Shown in pieces: positions 7,151 through 13,732 of a DNA stretch of 13,970 nucleotides. Position 1 is the stretch's first letter. The number at the start of each line of letters is the position of its first letter. The notes under the pieces were generated by a model. That model saw nothing but the letters and a program-made list of their open reading frames with translations, searched no databases and had not been told where the DNA came from. The position numbers were made by a program, and so were the translations under genes. Source of the stretch: Clostridium sp. CAG:921 (lineage in GTDB: Bacteria; Bacillota; Clostridia; TANB77; CAG-465); NCBI GenBank assembly GCA_000433135.1, contig HF991979.1, forward strand, positions 6,449-20,418, in the 5' to 3' direction.

Positions 7151-7933
7151 ATGGAAACTATGAGATATCAAGAAAATAGGAAGAGTTATAAAGGAATAAT
7201 TATTGGATTTTTCTTATTTGTAATTATTGGAGGTACACTTATTTATCTTGGAATAAAGGAAGAGGGGGAACCTACGGTAATAGGCGGAAATGTTAAGGAT
7301 GAAATAAATAGCTTAGTTGATACTGAAAAGGTCAATTCAAATATAGAAGTAGCATCTTTAGTGGTAAATGTTACAGATAAAATTATAAAAGATAGTGAAA
7401 ATAAAAAGTTAATTGGAAATATGACACTTCCACAAATTTCAGTTGCTTCTGAAGAATTAAAAGAAATTAATGATGAAATATATAATAATTATTACGAAAG
7501 ATTTTCAAATTTGAAAAGTTCAATGGAAAAAGCTGAAAACAAGTTTAACTTTAATGTTTCTTATGAAAATTATGATAATGTTCAAAGTGGAAGAAGAATT
7601 TTGTCTATTGTTGTAAGACAAGAAATTGTTGATGCTTCTTCTAAGAAAAAAACAAATGAAAATGTTACTACTTACAATATTGATGTTGCCAAAAAAGAAG
7701 CTGTAAAATTAAATGAAATTTTACTACTATATTACGGGGCAGACTATAAGGCAATAGCAAAAAATAAAATAAAAGATTATTTAGTATCCAATAAGATGAT
7801 AAAAGAAGATGAATTTACATATGCAATTACTGGACTTGAAAATTTTTATATAAAAGATTCAAAAGTTCATATGATATTTAACAGTGAAGAGATTGTAAAC
7901 AGTAAATATGGTATTATTGATATTACTATTTAA
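7151..7933 (+). CDS. Membrane-anchored protein, DUF3298/RsiV-like C-terminus
   Basis: This 260-residue protein has a cytoplasmic N-terminus (METMRYQENRKSYK), one membrane helix at about 14-34, and a long extracytoplasmic part. The outer part has a helical, Lys/Glu-rich segment (about 100-132), then a beta-rich region from about 133. The C-terminus (about 175-260: YNIDVAKKEAVKLNEIL, then a helix, then FYIKDSKVHMIFNSEEI) resembles the DUF3298 domain found in the anti-sigma factor RsiV and the deacetylase PdaC. The similarity is by pattern, so the family call is moderate. RsiV binds lysozyme through this domain, but no anti-sigma domain is visible in the short N-terminus, so that role is not implied. 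GGAGGTGAT (7139-7147) precedes the ATG. The gene sits 31 nt after the P-loop/Asp23 fusion and 14 nt before glyQS. An envelope-sensing or cell-wall-related role is plausible but unproven. Confidence 0.72.
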   Translation: METMRYQENRKSYKGIIIGFFLFVIIGGTLIYLGIKEEGEPTVIGGNVKDEINSLVDTEKVNSNIEVASLVVNVTDKIIKDSENKKLIGNMTLPQISVASEELKEINDEIYNNYYERFSNLKSSMEKAENKFNFNVSYENYDNVQSGRRILSIVVRQEIVDASSKKKTNENVTTYNIDVAKKEAVKLNEILLLYYGADYKAIAKNKIKDYLVSNKMIKEDEFTYAITGLENFYIKDSKVHMIFNSEEIVNSKYGIIDITI

Positions 7934-7947
7934 AGGAGGAATGAGTG

Positions 7948-9330
7948 ATGGTTGATTCTATGGAAAACATAGTAAATCTTTGCAAATCAAGAGGTTATAT
8001 TTATCCTGGTTCTGATATATATGGTGGACTTGCAAATACTTGGGATTATGGTCCACTTGGTGTTGAATTAAAAAATAATATAAAAGCAGCATGGAGGAAA
8101 AAGTTTATTCAAGAATCTAAATATAATGTTGGATTAGACGCAGCTATTTTTATGAATCCAGAAACATGGGTAGCCTCAGGACATGTTGGTGGCTTTTCTG
8201 ATCCACTTATTGATTGTAAAGAATGTAAGACTAGACATAGAGCAGATAAACTAATAGAAGAATGGGCTCACGAACAAGGAAAAGATATGATAGCTGACGG
8301 CATGAGTGATGAACAAATGATAGAATTTATTAAAGAACATGAAATAATGTGCCCAAATTGTGGAAAGCAAAACTTTACTTCTATAAGAAAATTTAATTTG
8401 ATGTTTAAAACTTTCCAGGGAGTTACTGAAGATTCAAAATCAGAAATATATTTAAGACCTGAAACTGCTCAAGGAATTTTTGTAAATTTTAAAAATGTAG
8501 CAAGGACAACTAGAAGGAAAATTCCAATGGGAATAGCACAAATAGGTAAAGCCTTTAGAAATGAAATTACACCTGGTAATTTTATATTTAGGACTAGGGA
8601 ATTTGAACAAATGGAACTTGAATTTTTCTGTAAACCTGGTACTGACCTTGAGTGGTTTAATTATTGGAGAGAATATTGTAAAAATTTCTTACTATCTCTT
8701 GGAATAAACGAAGAAAATATCAGATTAAGAGATCATGAAAAGGATGAGTTGGTATTTTATAGCAAGGCCACTACTGATATAGAGTTCAAATTTCCTTTTG
8801 GTTGGGGCGAATTGTGGGGAATTGCTGATAGGACAGACTATGATTTATCTAAACACATTGAACATTCAAAACAAGACTTGTCTTATCAAGATCCTGAAAC
8901 GAATGAAAAATACGTTCCATATGTTATAGAACCTTCACTTGGGGCAGATAGAATGGCTCTTGCTGTTTTATGTAATGCTTATGAAAAACAAGTACTAGAA
9001 GGAGATGATTCTAGGGTTGTTCTTCATCTACATCCAACACTTGCTCCATATAAAGTTGCAGTGTTACCTCTATCTAAAAAATTAAGTGAAAGTGCAAGTA
9101 AGGTGTATAAGAAAATTTCAAAGAGATTTATGTGCGATTTTGATGAGTCTGGTAGTATTGGAAAAAGATACAGAAGAGAAGATGAAATTGGAACGCCTTA
9201 TTGCATAACTTACGATTTTGATTCATTAAAAGATGACTCTATTACTATAAGAGATAGAGATACTATGCAACAAGTAAGAATAAAGATAGATGAAATAGAA
9301 GATTATTTGAATGAGAAACTTGAATTTTAG
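7948..9330 (+). CDS. glyQS: Glycyl-tRNA synthetase, single-chain (alpha2) type
   Basis: This class II enzyme attaches glycine to tRNA-Gly and works as a homodimer. The 460-residue chain is the archaeal/eukaryotic-like form found in clostridia, staphylococci and mycoplasmas, not the two-gene glyQ plus glyS tetramer. The N-terminus [20 protein letters not shown] (14-33) and GPLGVELK are diagnostic. Motif 2 is FRNEITPG followed by [14 protein letters not shown] (about 203-227), and motif 3 is [10 protein letters not shown] (328-337). The anticodon-binding domain starts near 360 ([16 protein letters not shown]). Two CxxC pairs (Cys90/93 and Cys135/138) could bind zinc. GTG 7945 and ATG 7948 are adjacent in-frame starts; AGGAGG at 7934-7939 suits ATG 7948 with an 8-nt gap, and GTG 7945 (one residue longer) remains possible. 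An out-of-frame ATG at 7941 stops after four codons. No T-box leader lies upstream, so expression seems to follow the whole unit. Confidence 0.95.
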   Translation: MVDSMENIVNLCKSRGYIYPGSDIYGGLANTWDYGPLGVELKNNIKAAWRKKFIQESKYNVGLDAAIFMNPETWVASGHVGGFSDPLIDCKECKTRHRADKLIEEWAHEQGKDMIADGMSDEQMIEFIKEHEIMCPNCGKQNFTSIRKFNLMFKTFQGVTEDSKSEIYLRPETAQGIFVNFKNVARTTRRKIPMGIAQIGKAFRNEITPGNFIFRTREFEQMELEFFCKPGTDLEWFNYWREYCKNFLLSLGINEENIRLRDHEKDELVFYSKATTDIEFKFPFGWGELWGIADRTDYDLSKHIEHSKQDLSYQDPETNEKYVPYVIEPSLGADRMALAVLCNAYEKQVLEGDDSRVVLHLHPTLAPYKVAVLPLSKKLSESASKVYKKISKRFMCDFDESGSIGKRYRREDEIGTPYCITYDFDSLKDDSITIRDRDTMQQVRIKIDEIEDYLNEKLEF

Positions 9331-9341
9331 GAGGAGATTTT

Positions 9342-9512
9342 ATGAAAAATGATAAAAAAAGCCAAAAACAAAAAAAATCTAACGGCGTTAATTCATCAAT
9401 GAGCATAAATATTTCAAAAGGTAAATCTGTAGCAAAGTATGTGATAGTTGGTATACTTTTGTTTGCAATGATTGGTTCTATGTTTGTAGGACTAATTTCG
9501 GCAATACAATAG
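9342..9512 (+). CDS. Small one-helix membrane protein (56 aa)
   Basis: A short gene with a clear GGAGGAG site (9330-9336) starts at ATG 9342, 11 nt after the glyQS stop. The N-terminal half is strongly basic and polar (MKNDKKSQKQKKS), and the C-terminal half is one hydrophobic helix (about 31-55, starting AKYVIVGILLFAMIG). With positive charges before the helix, the N-terminus should stay in the cytoplasm. I do not recognise it with confidence. The pattern of a basic head and a single Gly/Ala-containing helix recalls the tiny DUF4044-type membrane proteins of Firmicutes. It lies 40 nt before cdaA. A membrane-protein partner role for the diadenylate cyclase is possible but is a guess from adjacency. 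Confidence 0.75.
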   Translation: MKNDKKSQKQKKSNGVNSSMSINISKGKSVAKYVIVGILLFAMIGSMFVGLISAIQ

Positions 9513-9552
9513 TTTGTATAACAGATAATATATACTTAAGAGGTGACAGAAG

Positions 9553-10434
9553 ATGTTTAGTGGAATATATGAGAATTTTGTTGCTTGGATATATGAATTT
9601 ATTAAAGTATTGGATTTAACTAGCCCTATTAGGGTAGTTATTTTGATAGCTGATATTTTAATTGTTTCATTGCTAATATATTATTTTTATAAAATGATAA
9701 AAAAAACAAGGGCAGGTCAGATTTTTAAGGGGATAGTCTTACTTTTTGGATTGCTAGTTATTTCTAAATTATTTAATATGGTAATCTTGAAGTTTATACT
9801 TACTAATTTTCTTACATACGGTATATTGCTTTTAATAGTGGTATTTCAACCAGAACTTAGAAATGCGTTTGAAATGCTTGGTAGAAAAAGGATAGTAGAT
9901 GTTTTTGATATGGATGATAATATTTTAGTAAAACATTCTATATCAGAGATTGTAAAAGCTGTTGAAATAATGTCTTTAAAGCAAATAGGAGCTTTAATTG
10001 TAATTGAAAGAAGTACAAAAGTAACAGAGGTATTAAAAGAAGGAGTAGGACTTTCTGCTAAAGTTTCGTCAGAGTTAATACAAAATATTTTTATGCCAAG
10101 AACTCCTTTGCATGATGGTGCTATTGTAATTGACAAGAATCAAATTTTGGCTGCAAAGTGTATATTACCTCTTGCCTCTGAAATTTCAGTTCCAAAAAAT
10201 TTGGGTACAAGGCATAGGGCAGCAGTTGGTATAACCGAAATTTCTGATGCACTTGTAGTTGTTGTATCTGAAGAAACTGGTATAATATCACTTGTAGAAT
10301 CTGGGAAACTAACGAGAAATTTAACTGGTGATGAATTAAAAGCACTACTTATTGAAAAGTTAGATAGAACGCAAAATAGAAAAGCTATGAAAAATACGAA
10401 AAAAGGAAAGGACACACAAGAATCTCAAAAGTAA
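9553..10434 (+). CDS. cdaA: Membrane diadenylate cyclase (CdaA)
   Basis: CdaA condenses two ATP into the second messenger c-di-AMP, which controls potassium uptake, osmotic balance and wall stability in Firmicutes. The 293-residue protein has three predicted membrane helices (about 26-48, 57-78 and 84-98), and the cytoplasmic DisA_N cyclase domain starts at PELRNAFEMLG (100-110). The catalytic DGA motif is at 188-190 (TPLHDGAIV) and the GTRHRAA motif, with the RHR triplet at 220-222, is intact, so activity is expected. The C-terminal 20 residues are basic and probably disordered; the protein is about 20 residues longer than B. subtilis CdaA (about 273). The site AGAGGTGA precedes ATG 9553. 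In most Firmicutes cdaA is followed by cdaR (YbbR domains) and glmM; neither follows here, and the next gene is unrelated. Confidence 0.95.
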   Translation: MFSGIYENFVAWIYEFIKVLDLTSPIRVVILIADILIVSLLIYYFYKMIKKTRAGQIFKGIVLLFGLLVISKLFNMVILKFILTNFLTYGILLLIVVFQPELRNAFEMLGRKRIVDVFDMDDNILVKHSISEIVKAVEIMSLKQIGALIVIERSTKVTEVLKEGVGLSAKVSSELIQNIFMPRTPLHDGAIVIDKNQILAAKCILPLASEISVPKNLGTRHRAAVGITEISDALVVVVSEETGIISLVESGKLTRNLTGDELKALLIEKLDRTQNRKAMKNTKKGKDTQESQK

Positions 10435-10448
10435 ATTTTAGTAAAACT

Positions 10449-10472
10449 AGCAATAAAAAATATAGTATTGCT
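10449..10472 (+). other. Weak hairpin between cdaA and the unknown gene
   Basis: AGCAATA (10449-10455) pairs perfectly with TATTGCT (10466-10472) around a 10-nt A-rich loop. There is no long T run after it, so it is at best a weak terminator or a processing or pause site. It lies in the 101-nt gap after cdaA, the largest gap inside the pnp unit. The rest of the gap is AT-rich with overlapping ATATAT stretches and no convincing promoter. Confidence 0.3.
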
Positions 10473-10535
10473 TTGGAATATATAAAAAGAATATTCATAT
10501 ATAGTAATTGTAAAGAAATTTGAGGTAATTATATA

Positions 10536-11432
10536 ATGAATACTCTTTTTATTGATGTATATAAATTTTCAACTATTAGAAAGACTACTAAAAAAAGCAT
10601 TATTACTCTAAAAGATGTTCTTTTTAAGTTTAAAATCTTCAAGTCCAGTATTGAAAATGTCTGGATATTGTTGCTTGATGTAAGTTTTTTAGAGTGTTTT
10701 TCGTGTCAAAAAAACTTACTTGAAAGGTATATTGCAAAGGTTTTTCTAAAAAAAATCAAGAAAATATTTTGCTGTGTTTTTGATAACTTAAATATTGTTT
10801 TGCCTACTTTTTTTAGCAAGTTAAGGTATAAAGATAGTGTTATAGATGTACTAAAGAAAATGTGCCCTTTAGCAAAGGAAGTTACAATTAGTAGTTCGGT
10901 CCCTTTAAATGATTATATATATATTACTGCTTTTGCTAAGAAAAGTAGTATTGATCTTGAAAAATTACGTATTAGTTTAATTTTAAACAATATTGATGGT
11001 ATAGAAATTGAAAAAATTATGCAATATATTTATAAGTATAAGTTTTTTGATATTTGTATGTGGAATACAAGTTCTACTTGCAAAGTGAAAATTCAAAAAT
11101 ATGTTGAAACTCTAAATGATGAGTATGGAACTTCAATTGATATTATATCAAAAGAGAACTTACACTTTTATGATGTATGTATTTCCTTTTTAGATATTTC
11201 AATAGATGATATTAGAAGTGATGTTATCGTAAGAAAAGATAATATGCTTTTAGAAATGTATAATATAGATAGTGATGTATACTCAGATGAAATTAAATAT
11301 TTTAATTGTAATGAGGAAAAAATAGAAAAATTTTTTAATATTAATGGACTGAAACTTGATGATTATTATAAAAAAGTATTAGGTTATGTATTTATGAATA
11401 CAAACCTTGACAATCGGTATATAATTACATGA
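10536..11432 (+). CDS. Uncharacterised protein, 298 aa
   Basis: I do not recognise this protein. It is rich in Ile, Lys, Phe, Asp and Tyr and contains nine Cys (54, 57, 79, 80, 110, 174, 182, 215, 258), two of them as a CxxC pair. There is no signal peptide or clear membrane helix. The segment NVWILLLDVSFLE (41-53) looks like a buried strand. The region 99-217 alternates strands and helices (VTISSSVP at 116-123, FDICMWNTSS at 171-180, YGTSIDII at 197-204, YDVCISFLD at 212-220), which suggests an alpha/beta fold, perhaps Rossmann-like, but no nucleotide-binding glycine motif is present. The acidic, Asp-rich C-terminus is probably helical. GAGGTAA (10522-10528) precedes ATG 10536; the site is weaker than those of its neighbours. 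It occupies the place after cdaA where cdaR would be expected, and it precedes greA by 29 nt. It lacks the repeated YbbR beta domains and the membrane helix of CdaR, so it is not a plain substitute. Confidence 0.7.
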   Translation: MNTLFIDVYKFSTIRKTTKKSIITLKDVLFKFKIFKSSIENVWILLLDVSFLECFSCQKNLLERYIAKVFLKKIKKIFCCVFDNLNIVLPTFFSKLRYKDSVIDVLKKMCPLAKEVTISSSVPLNDYIYITAFAKKSSIDLEKLRISLILNNIDGIEIEKIMQYIYKYKFFDICMWNTSSTCKVKIQKYVETLNDEYGTSIDIISKENLHFYDVCISFLDISIDDIRSDVIVRKDNMLLEMYNIDSDVYSDEIKYFNCNEEKIEKFFNINGLKLDDYYKKVLGYVFMNTNLDNRYIIT

Positions 11433-11461
11433 TATGAGATTAATTTAGGAGGATAAAGAAT

Positions 11462-11944
11462 ATGGAAGAAAGAAATATAATGTTAACGCAAGAAGGATAT
11501 ACAAAGTTGGAAGATGAGTTAAAGTACTTAAAAGGACCAAAGAAAATGGAAGTAGCTGAAAGGATTAAGGTTGCTAGAGATTTTGGCGATTTATCTGAAA
11601 ACTCTGAATATGATGATGCTAAAAATGAACAAGCTTTATTAGAGCTTAGAATTCAAGAAATTGAGAACACTTTAAGACATGCAAAAGTAGTAGATGATGA
11701 TGAAGTAACTACAAGAAAAGCTGGTGTTGGTACACTTGTAACAGTACATGATTATGAATTTGATGAAGACATATCTTATGGTATAGTTGGTGCTACTGAA
11801 GTAAATATGGAAGAAAATAAAATATCTAATGAATCACCTGTTGGAAAAGCATTACTTGGCAGGAAAAAAGGCGAAGAGGTTGAAGTTGAAGCACCAGGTG
11901 GAATTATGAAATTAAAAATTCTTTCTATAGAAAAATTGCAATAA
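11462..11944 (+). CDS. greA: Transcript cleavage factor GreA
   Basis: GreA enters the secondary channel of backtracked RNA polymerase and stimulates cleavage of the extruded RNA 3' end, so that elongation resumes. The 160-residue length is typical (158 in E. coli). The N-terminal coiled coil covers about 8-78. Its tip GDLSENSEYDDAK (42-54) carries the acidic residues Asp43 and Glu46 that hold the catalytic Mg ion. The C-terminal FKBP-like domain ends with the family pattern ISNESPVGKALLGRKKGEEV (121-140) and EAPGG. AGGAGG (11447-11452) serves the ATG at 11462; the in-frame ATG at 11480 (residue 7) would still leave a full coiled coil but has no good site. It is followed by lysS after 17 nt; the greA-lysS pairing is common in Clostridia. 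Confidence 0.96.
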   Translation: MEERNIMLTQEGYTKLEDELKYLKGPKKMEVAERIKVARDFGDLSENSEYDDAKNEQALLELRIQEIENTLRHAKVVDDDEVTTRKAGVGTLVTVHDYEFDEDISYGIVGATEVNMEENKISNESPVGKALLGRKKGEEVEVEAPGGIMKLKILSIEKLQ

Positions 11945-11961
11945 TATGCAAGGAGGTAAAC

Positions 11962-13467
11962 ATGGATATTAATAACGAATTAACAAAAGTTAGATTTGAA
12001 AAAGAAGAAAAATTAAAAGAATTAGGAATTATAACTCATCCTGAAAGATTCGAAAGAACTCATACTTTAAAAGAAGCTATGACATTGCCAGAAGGAACAG
12101 AAAATGTTAGTGTTGCTGGTCGTGTTATGTCAAAAAGAAAGATGGGTAAGATCTCCTTTATGGATTTAAGAGACATTGAGGGAAGAATACAGTTATGTAT
12201 AAAAAAAGATGAAGTTGGTGAAGAGTTGTACAAGCTTATTCATGAAACTTTAGATGTTGGAGATTTTATTGGAGTTACAGGTGAAATTTTTAAGACTCAG
12301 ACTGGTGAACAAACTATTAGAGTAAAGAAATATGAATTTTTAGGAAAAGCTCTAAGACCACTTCCAGAAAAGTTTCATGGGGTTACTAATCAAGAGATTT
12401 TATATAGAGAAAGACATTTGGATTTGATTATGAATGAGGAGACTAAAAAAAGATTTTTACTTCGTTCAAAATTTATCAAACTTATGCGTGAGTTTTTAGA
12501 TTCTAGAAACTTTATAGAAGTGGAAACACCTATTTTGCAAAATACAGCTTCTGGTGCTACTGCTAGACCTTTTATAACGCACCATAATACTTATAATGCT
12601 GATGTTTTTTTAAGAATTTCTCCAGAACTTACGTTAAAAAAGCTTATAATAGGTGGTTTTACTAATATTTATGAAATAGCAAGAGATTTTAGAAATGAAG
12701 GAATAAGTGTCAACCATTTACAAGACTTTACTATGATTGAAGGGTATAGTGCTTATTATAACTATAGAGATAATATGAAATTGATGCACGATATGATAAC
12801 TTATATTATTTCTAATTTGTTTGATGGTAATTTAAATGTAAAAATTGGAGATAAAGAAATTGATTTTGGTAGTGAATGGCAAGAAGTTACATTTAGAGAA
12901 TTACTTATAAAAGATTGTGGAATTGATATTGATAAGTACGAAACTGCAACTGATTTACTTGAAGAAATAAAGAAAAATAATATTGAATTGGAAGATGAAA
13001 ATTTAGAAAAACTAGGTAGAGGAAATTTGATTGATTTATTGTATAAAAAAGTAAGTAGGCCAAAAATAATAAATCCAACTTTTTTAACTTCACATCCAAT
13101 AGATTTATCACCACTTGCAAGAGCAAATGATGGCAATAGTAATTTGACAGATAGGTTCCAATTAATCGTAAATGGACAGGAAATTATAAATGGATATTCA
13201 GAGTTAGTAGATAGTGTAGAACAAGAAAAAAGATTTATTGAGCAAAGCAAATTAAAAGAAAATGGTGATGAAGAAGCTATGTCAATAGATCATGAATATA
13301 TAAAAGCAATGGAGTATGGTATGCCACCGATTTCTGGTTGGGGGCTTGGAATAGATAGATTTTTACAATTTTTAACTAATAGCTATAATATTAGAGATGT
13401 TGTATTATATCCACTTTTAAAAGCTAGAACTAATGTAGAAATAGATGATGATGAAGTAGAAAAATAA
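11962..13467 (+). CDS. lysS: Lysyl-tRNA synthetase (class II)
   Basis: LysRS charges tRNA-Lys; it is a class IIb enzyme that acts as a homodimer. The 501-residue length is normal. The N-terminal OB-fold anticodon-binding domain covers about 48-128 (VAGRVMSKRKMGKISFMDL, 51-69), and the catalytic domain begins near 148. Motif 1 lies at about 170-190 (MREFLDSRNFIEVETP), motif 2 is FRNEGIS (243-249) followed by FTMIEGYSAY, and motif 3 is GWGLGIDRFLQFL (459-471). HPIDLSPLA (378-386) and NGYSEL (410-415) are also LysRS-like. One oddity is in the motif 2 loop: residues 251-256 read NHLQDF where many bacterial LysRS have a HNPEF-type sequence. This looks like a natural subgroup rather than damage. 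AAGGAGG (11950-11956) lies five bases before the ATG. It is the last gene of the unit and is followed by a terminator. Confidence 0.95.
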   Translation: MDINNELTKVRFEKEEKLKELGIITHPERFERTHTLKEAMTLPEGTENVSVAGRVMSKRKMGKISFMDLRDIEGRIQLCIKKDEVGEELYKLIHETLDVGDFIGVTGEIFKTQTGEQTIRVKKYEFLGKALRPLPEKFHGVTNQEILYRERHLDLIMNEETKKRFLLRSKFIKLMREFLDSRNFIEVETPILQNTASGATARPFITHHNTYNADVFLRISPELTLKKLIIGGFTNIYEIARDFRNEGISVNHLQDFTMIEGYSAYYNYRDNMKLMHDMITYIISNLFDGNLNVKIGDKEIDFGSEWQEVTFRELLIKDCGIDIDKYETATDLLEEIKKNNIELEDENLEKLGRGNLIDLLYKKVSRPKIINPTFLTSHPIDLSPLARANDGNSNLTDRFQLIVNGQEIINGYSELVDSVEQEKRFIEQSKLKENGDEEAMSIDHEYIKAMEYGMPPISGWGLGIDRFLQFLTNSYNIRDVVLYPLLKARTNVEIDDDEVEK

Positions 13468-13478
13468 TTTTAAAATAG

Positions 13479-13514
13479 AGTGTTAACTTTTTATGAGGTT
13501 AATGCTTTATTTTT
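13479..13514 (+). terminator. Intrinsic terminator after lysS
   Basis: AGTGTTAAC (13479-13487) pairs with GTTAATGCT (13498-13506): nine pairs, two of them G-U, around a 10-nt loop. TTTATTTTT follows (13506-13514). The stem is weaker than the other two terminators, so some read-through towards spoVS is possible. It starts 12 bases after the lysS stop. Confidence 0.65.
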
Positions 13515-13522
13515 ATGATAAA

Positions 13523-13555
13523 CGTGATAAAAATGTGAAATTTTTGTGAAAATAT
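13523..13555 (+). repeat. Three short repeats at 11-bp spacing upstream of spoVS
   Basis: CGTGATA (13523), TGTGAAA (13534) and TGTGAAA (13545) share a YGTGAWA core and start exactly 11 bases apart, about one helical turn. They sit between the lysS terminator and the spoVS promoter, some 100-130 bases before its -35 box. They could bind a regulator on one DNA face. The sequence is AT-rich and the cores are short, so chance is a real possibility. Confidence 0.3.
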
Positions 13556-13649
13556 ACTTTTGAATATTGAAATTATATTTTTTACAAAACTAACTCTGGG
13601 GGAAAGTGAGGACTTTTGAAGATTTTATGCTTAATTTTTATTAAAGTTC

Positions 13650-13678
13650 TTGATTTTTTTCTTTCTTTTATATATAAT
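13650..13678 (+). promoter_or_regulatory. Putative sigma-A-type promoter of spoVS
   Basis: TTGATT (13650-13655) and TATAAT (13673-13678) are separated by 17 bp. The start site would be near 13685, giving a 48-nt leader before the spoVS ATG. In B. subtilis spoVS depends on the sporulation factor sigma-H. I see no good sigma-H promoter at this place, so control may differ here or may lie in a form I cannot recognise. Confidence 0.6.
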
Positions 13679-13687
13679 TTAGGTGTG

Positions 13688-13701
13688 GTAACATACGTTA
13701 C
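13688..13701 (+). promoter_or_regulatory. Inverted repeat at the spoVS transcription start
   Basis: GTAAC (13688-13692) and GTTAC (13697-13701) form a 5-bp inverted repeat around ATAC. It lies about +3 to +16 relative to the predicted start, where a repressor operator would act. It could equally be a chance palindrome; the arms are short. Confidence 0.35.
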
Positions 13702-13732
13702 AAACAAATGAAGAATTATAGGGGGTAAAGTA

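Noticed and set aside
10473..10503. Promoter-like TTGGAA with TATATA in the gap after cdaA
   Set aside because: Spacing is 19 bp and both boxes are poor matches in a sequence of repeated AT pairs; not called.
12801..13250. 149-codon open frame on the minus strand inside lysS
   Set aside because: It is a mirror of the lysS codon bias, with a low-complexity Ser/Phe/Leu product and no recognisable domain.
13605..13635. AGGACTT after a G-rich patch, resembling the -35 element of a sigma-H promoter for spoVS
   Set aside because: No GAAT-type -10 element is found at the usual distance; the nearest TAAT is about two bases too far and has a mismatch.
13616..13711. 31-codon frame starting at TTG after a GTGAGGA sequence, before spoVS
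   Set aside because: The start codon is rare, the frame overlaps the likely spoVS promoter and start site, and the sequence is mostly T-rich spacer. Conservation would be needed to revive it.
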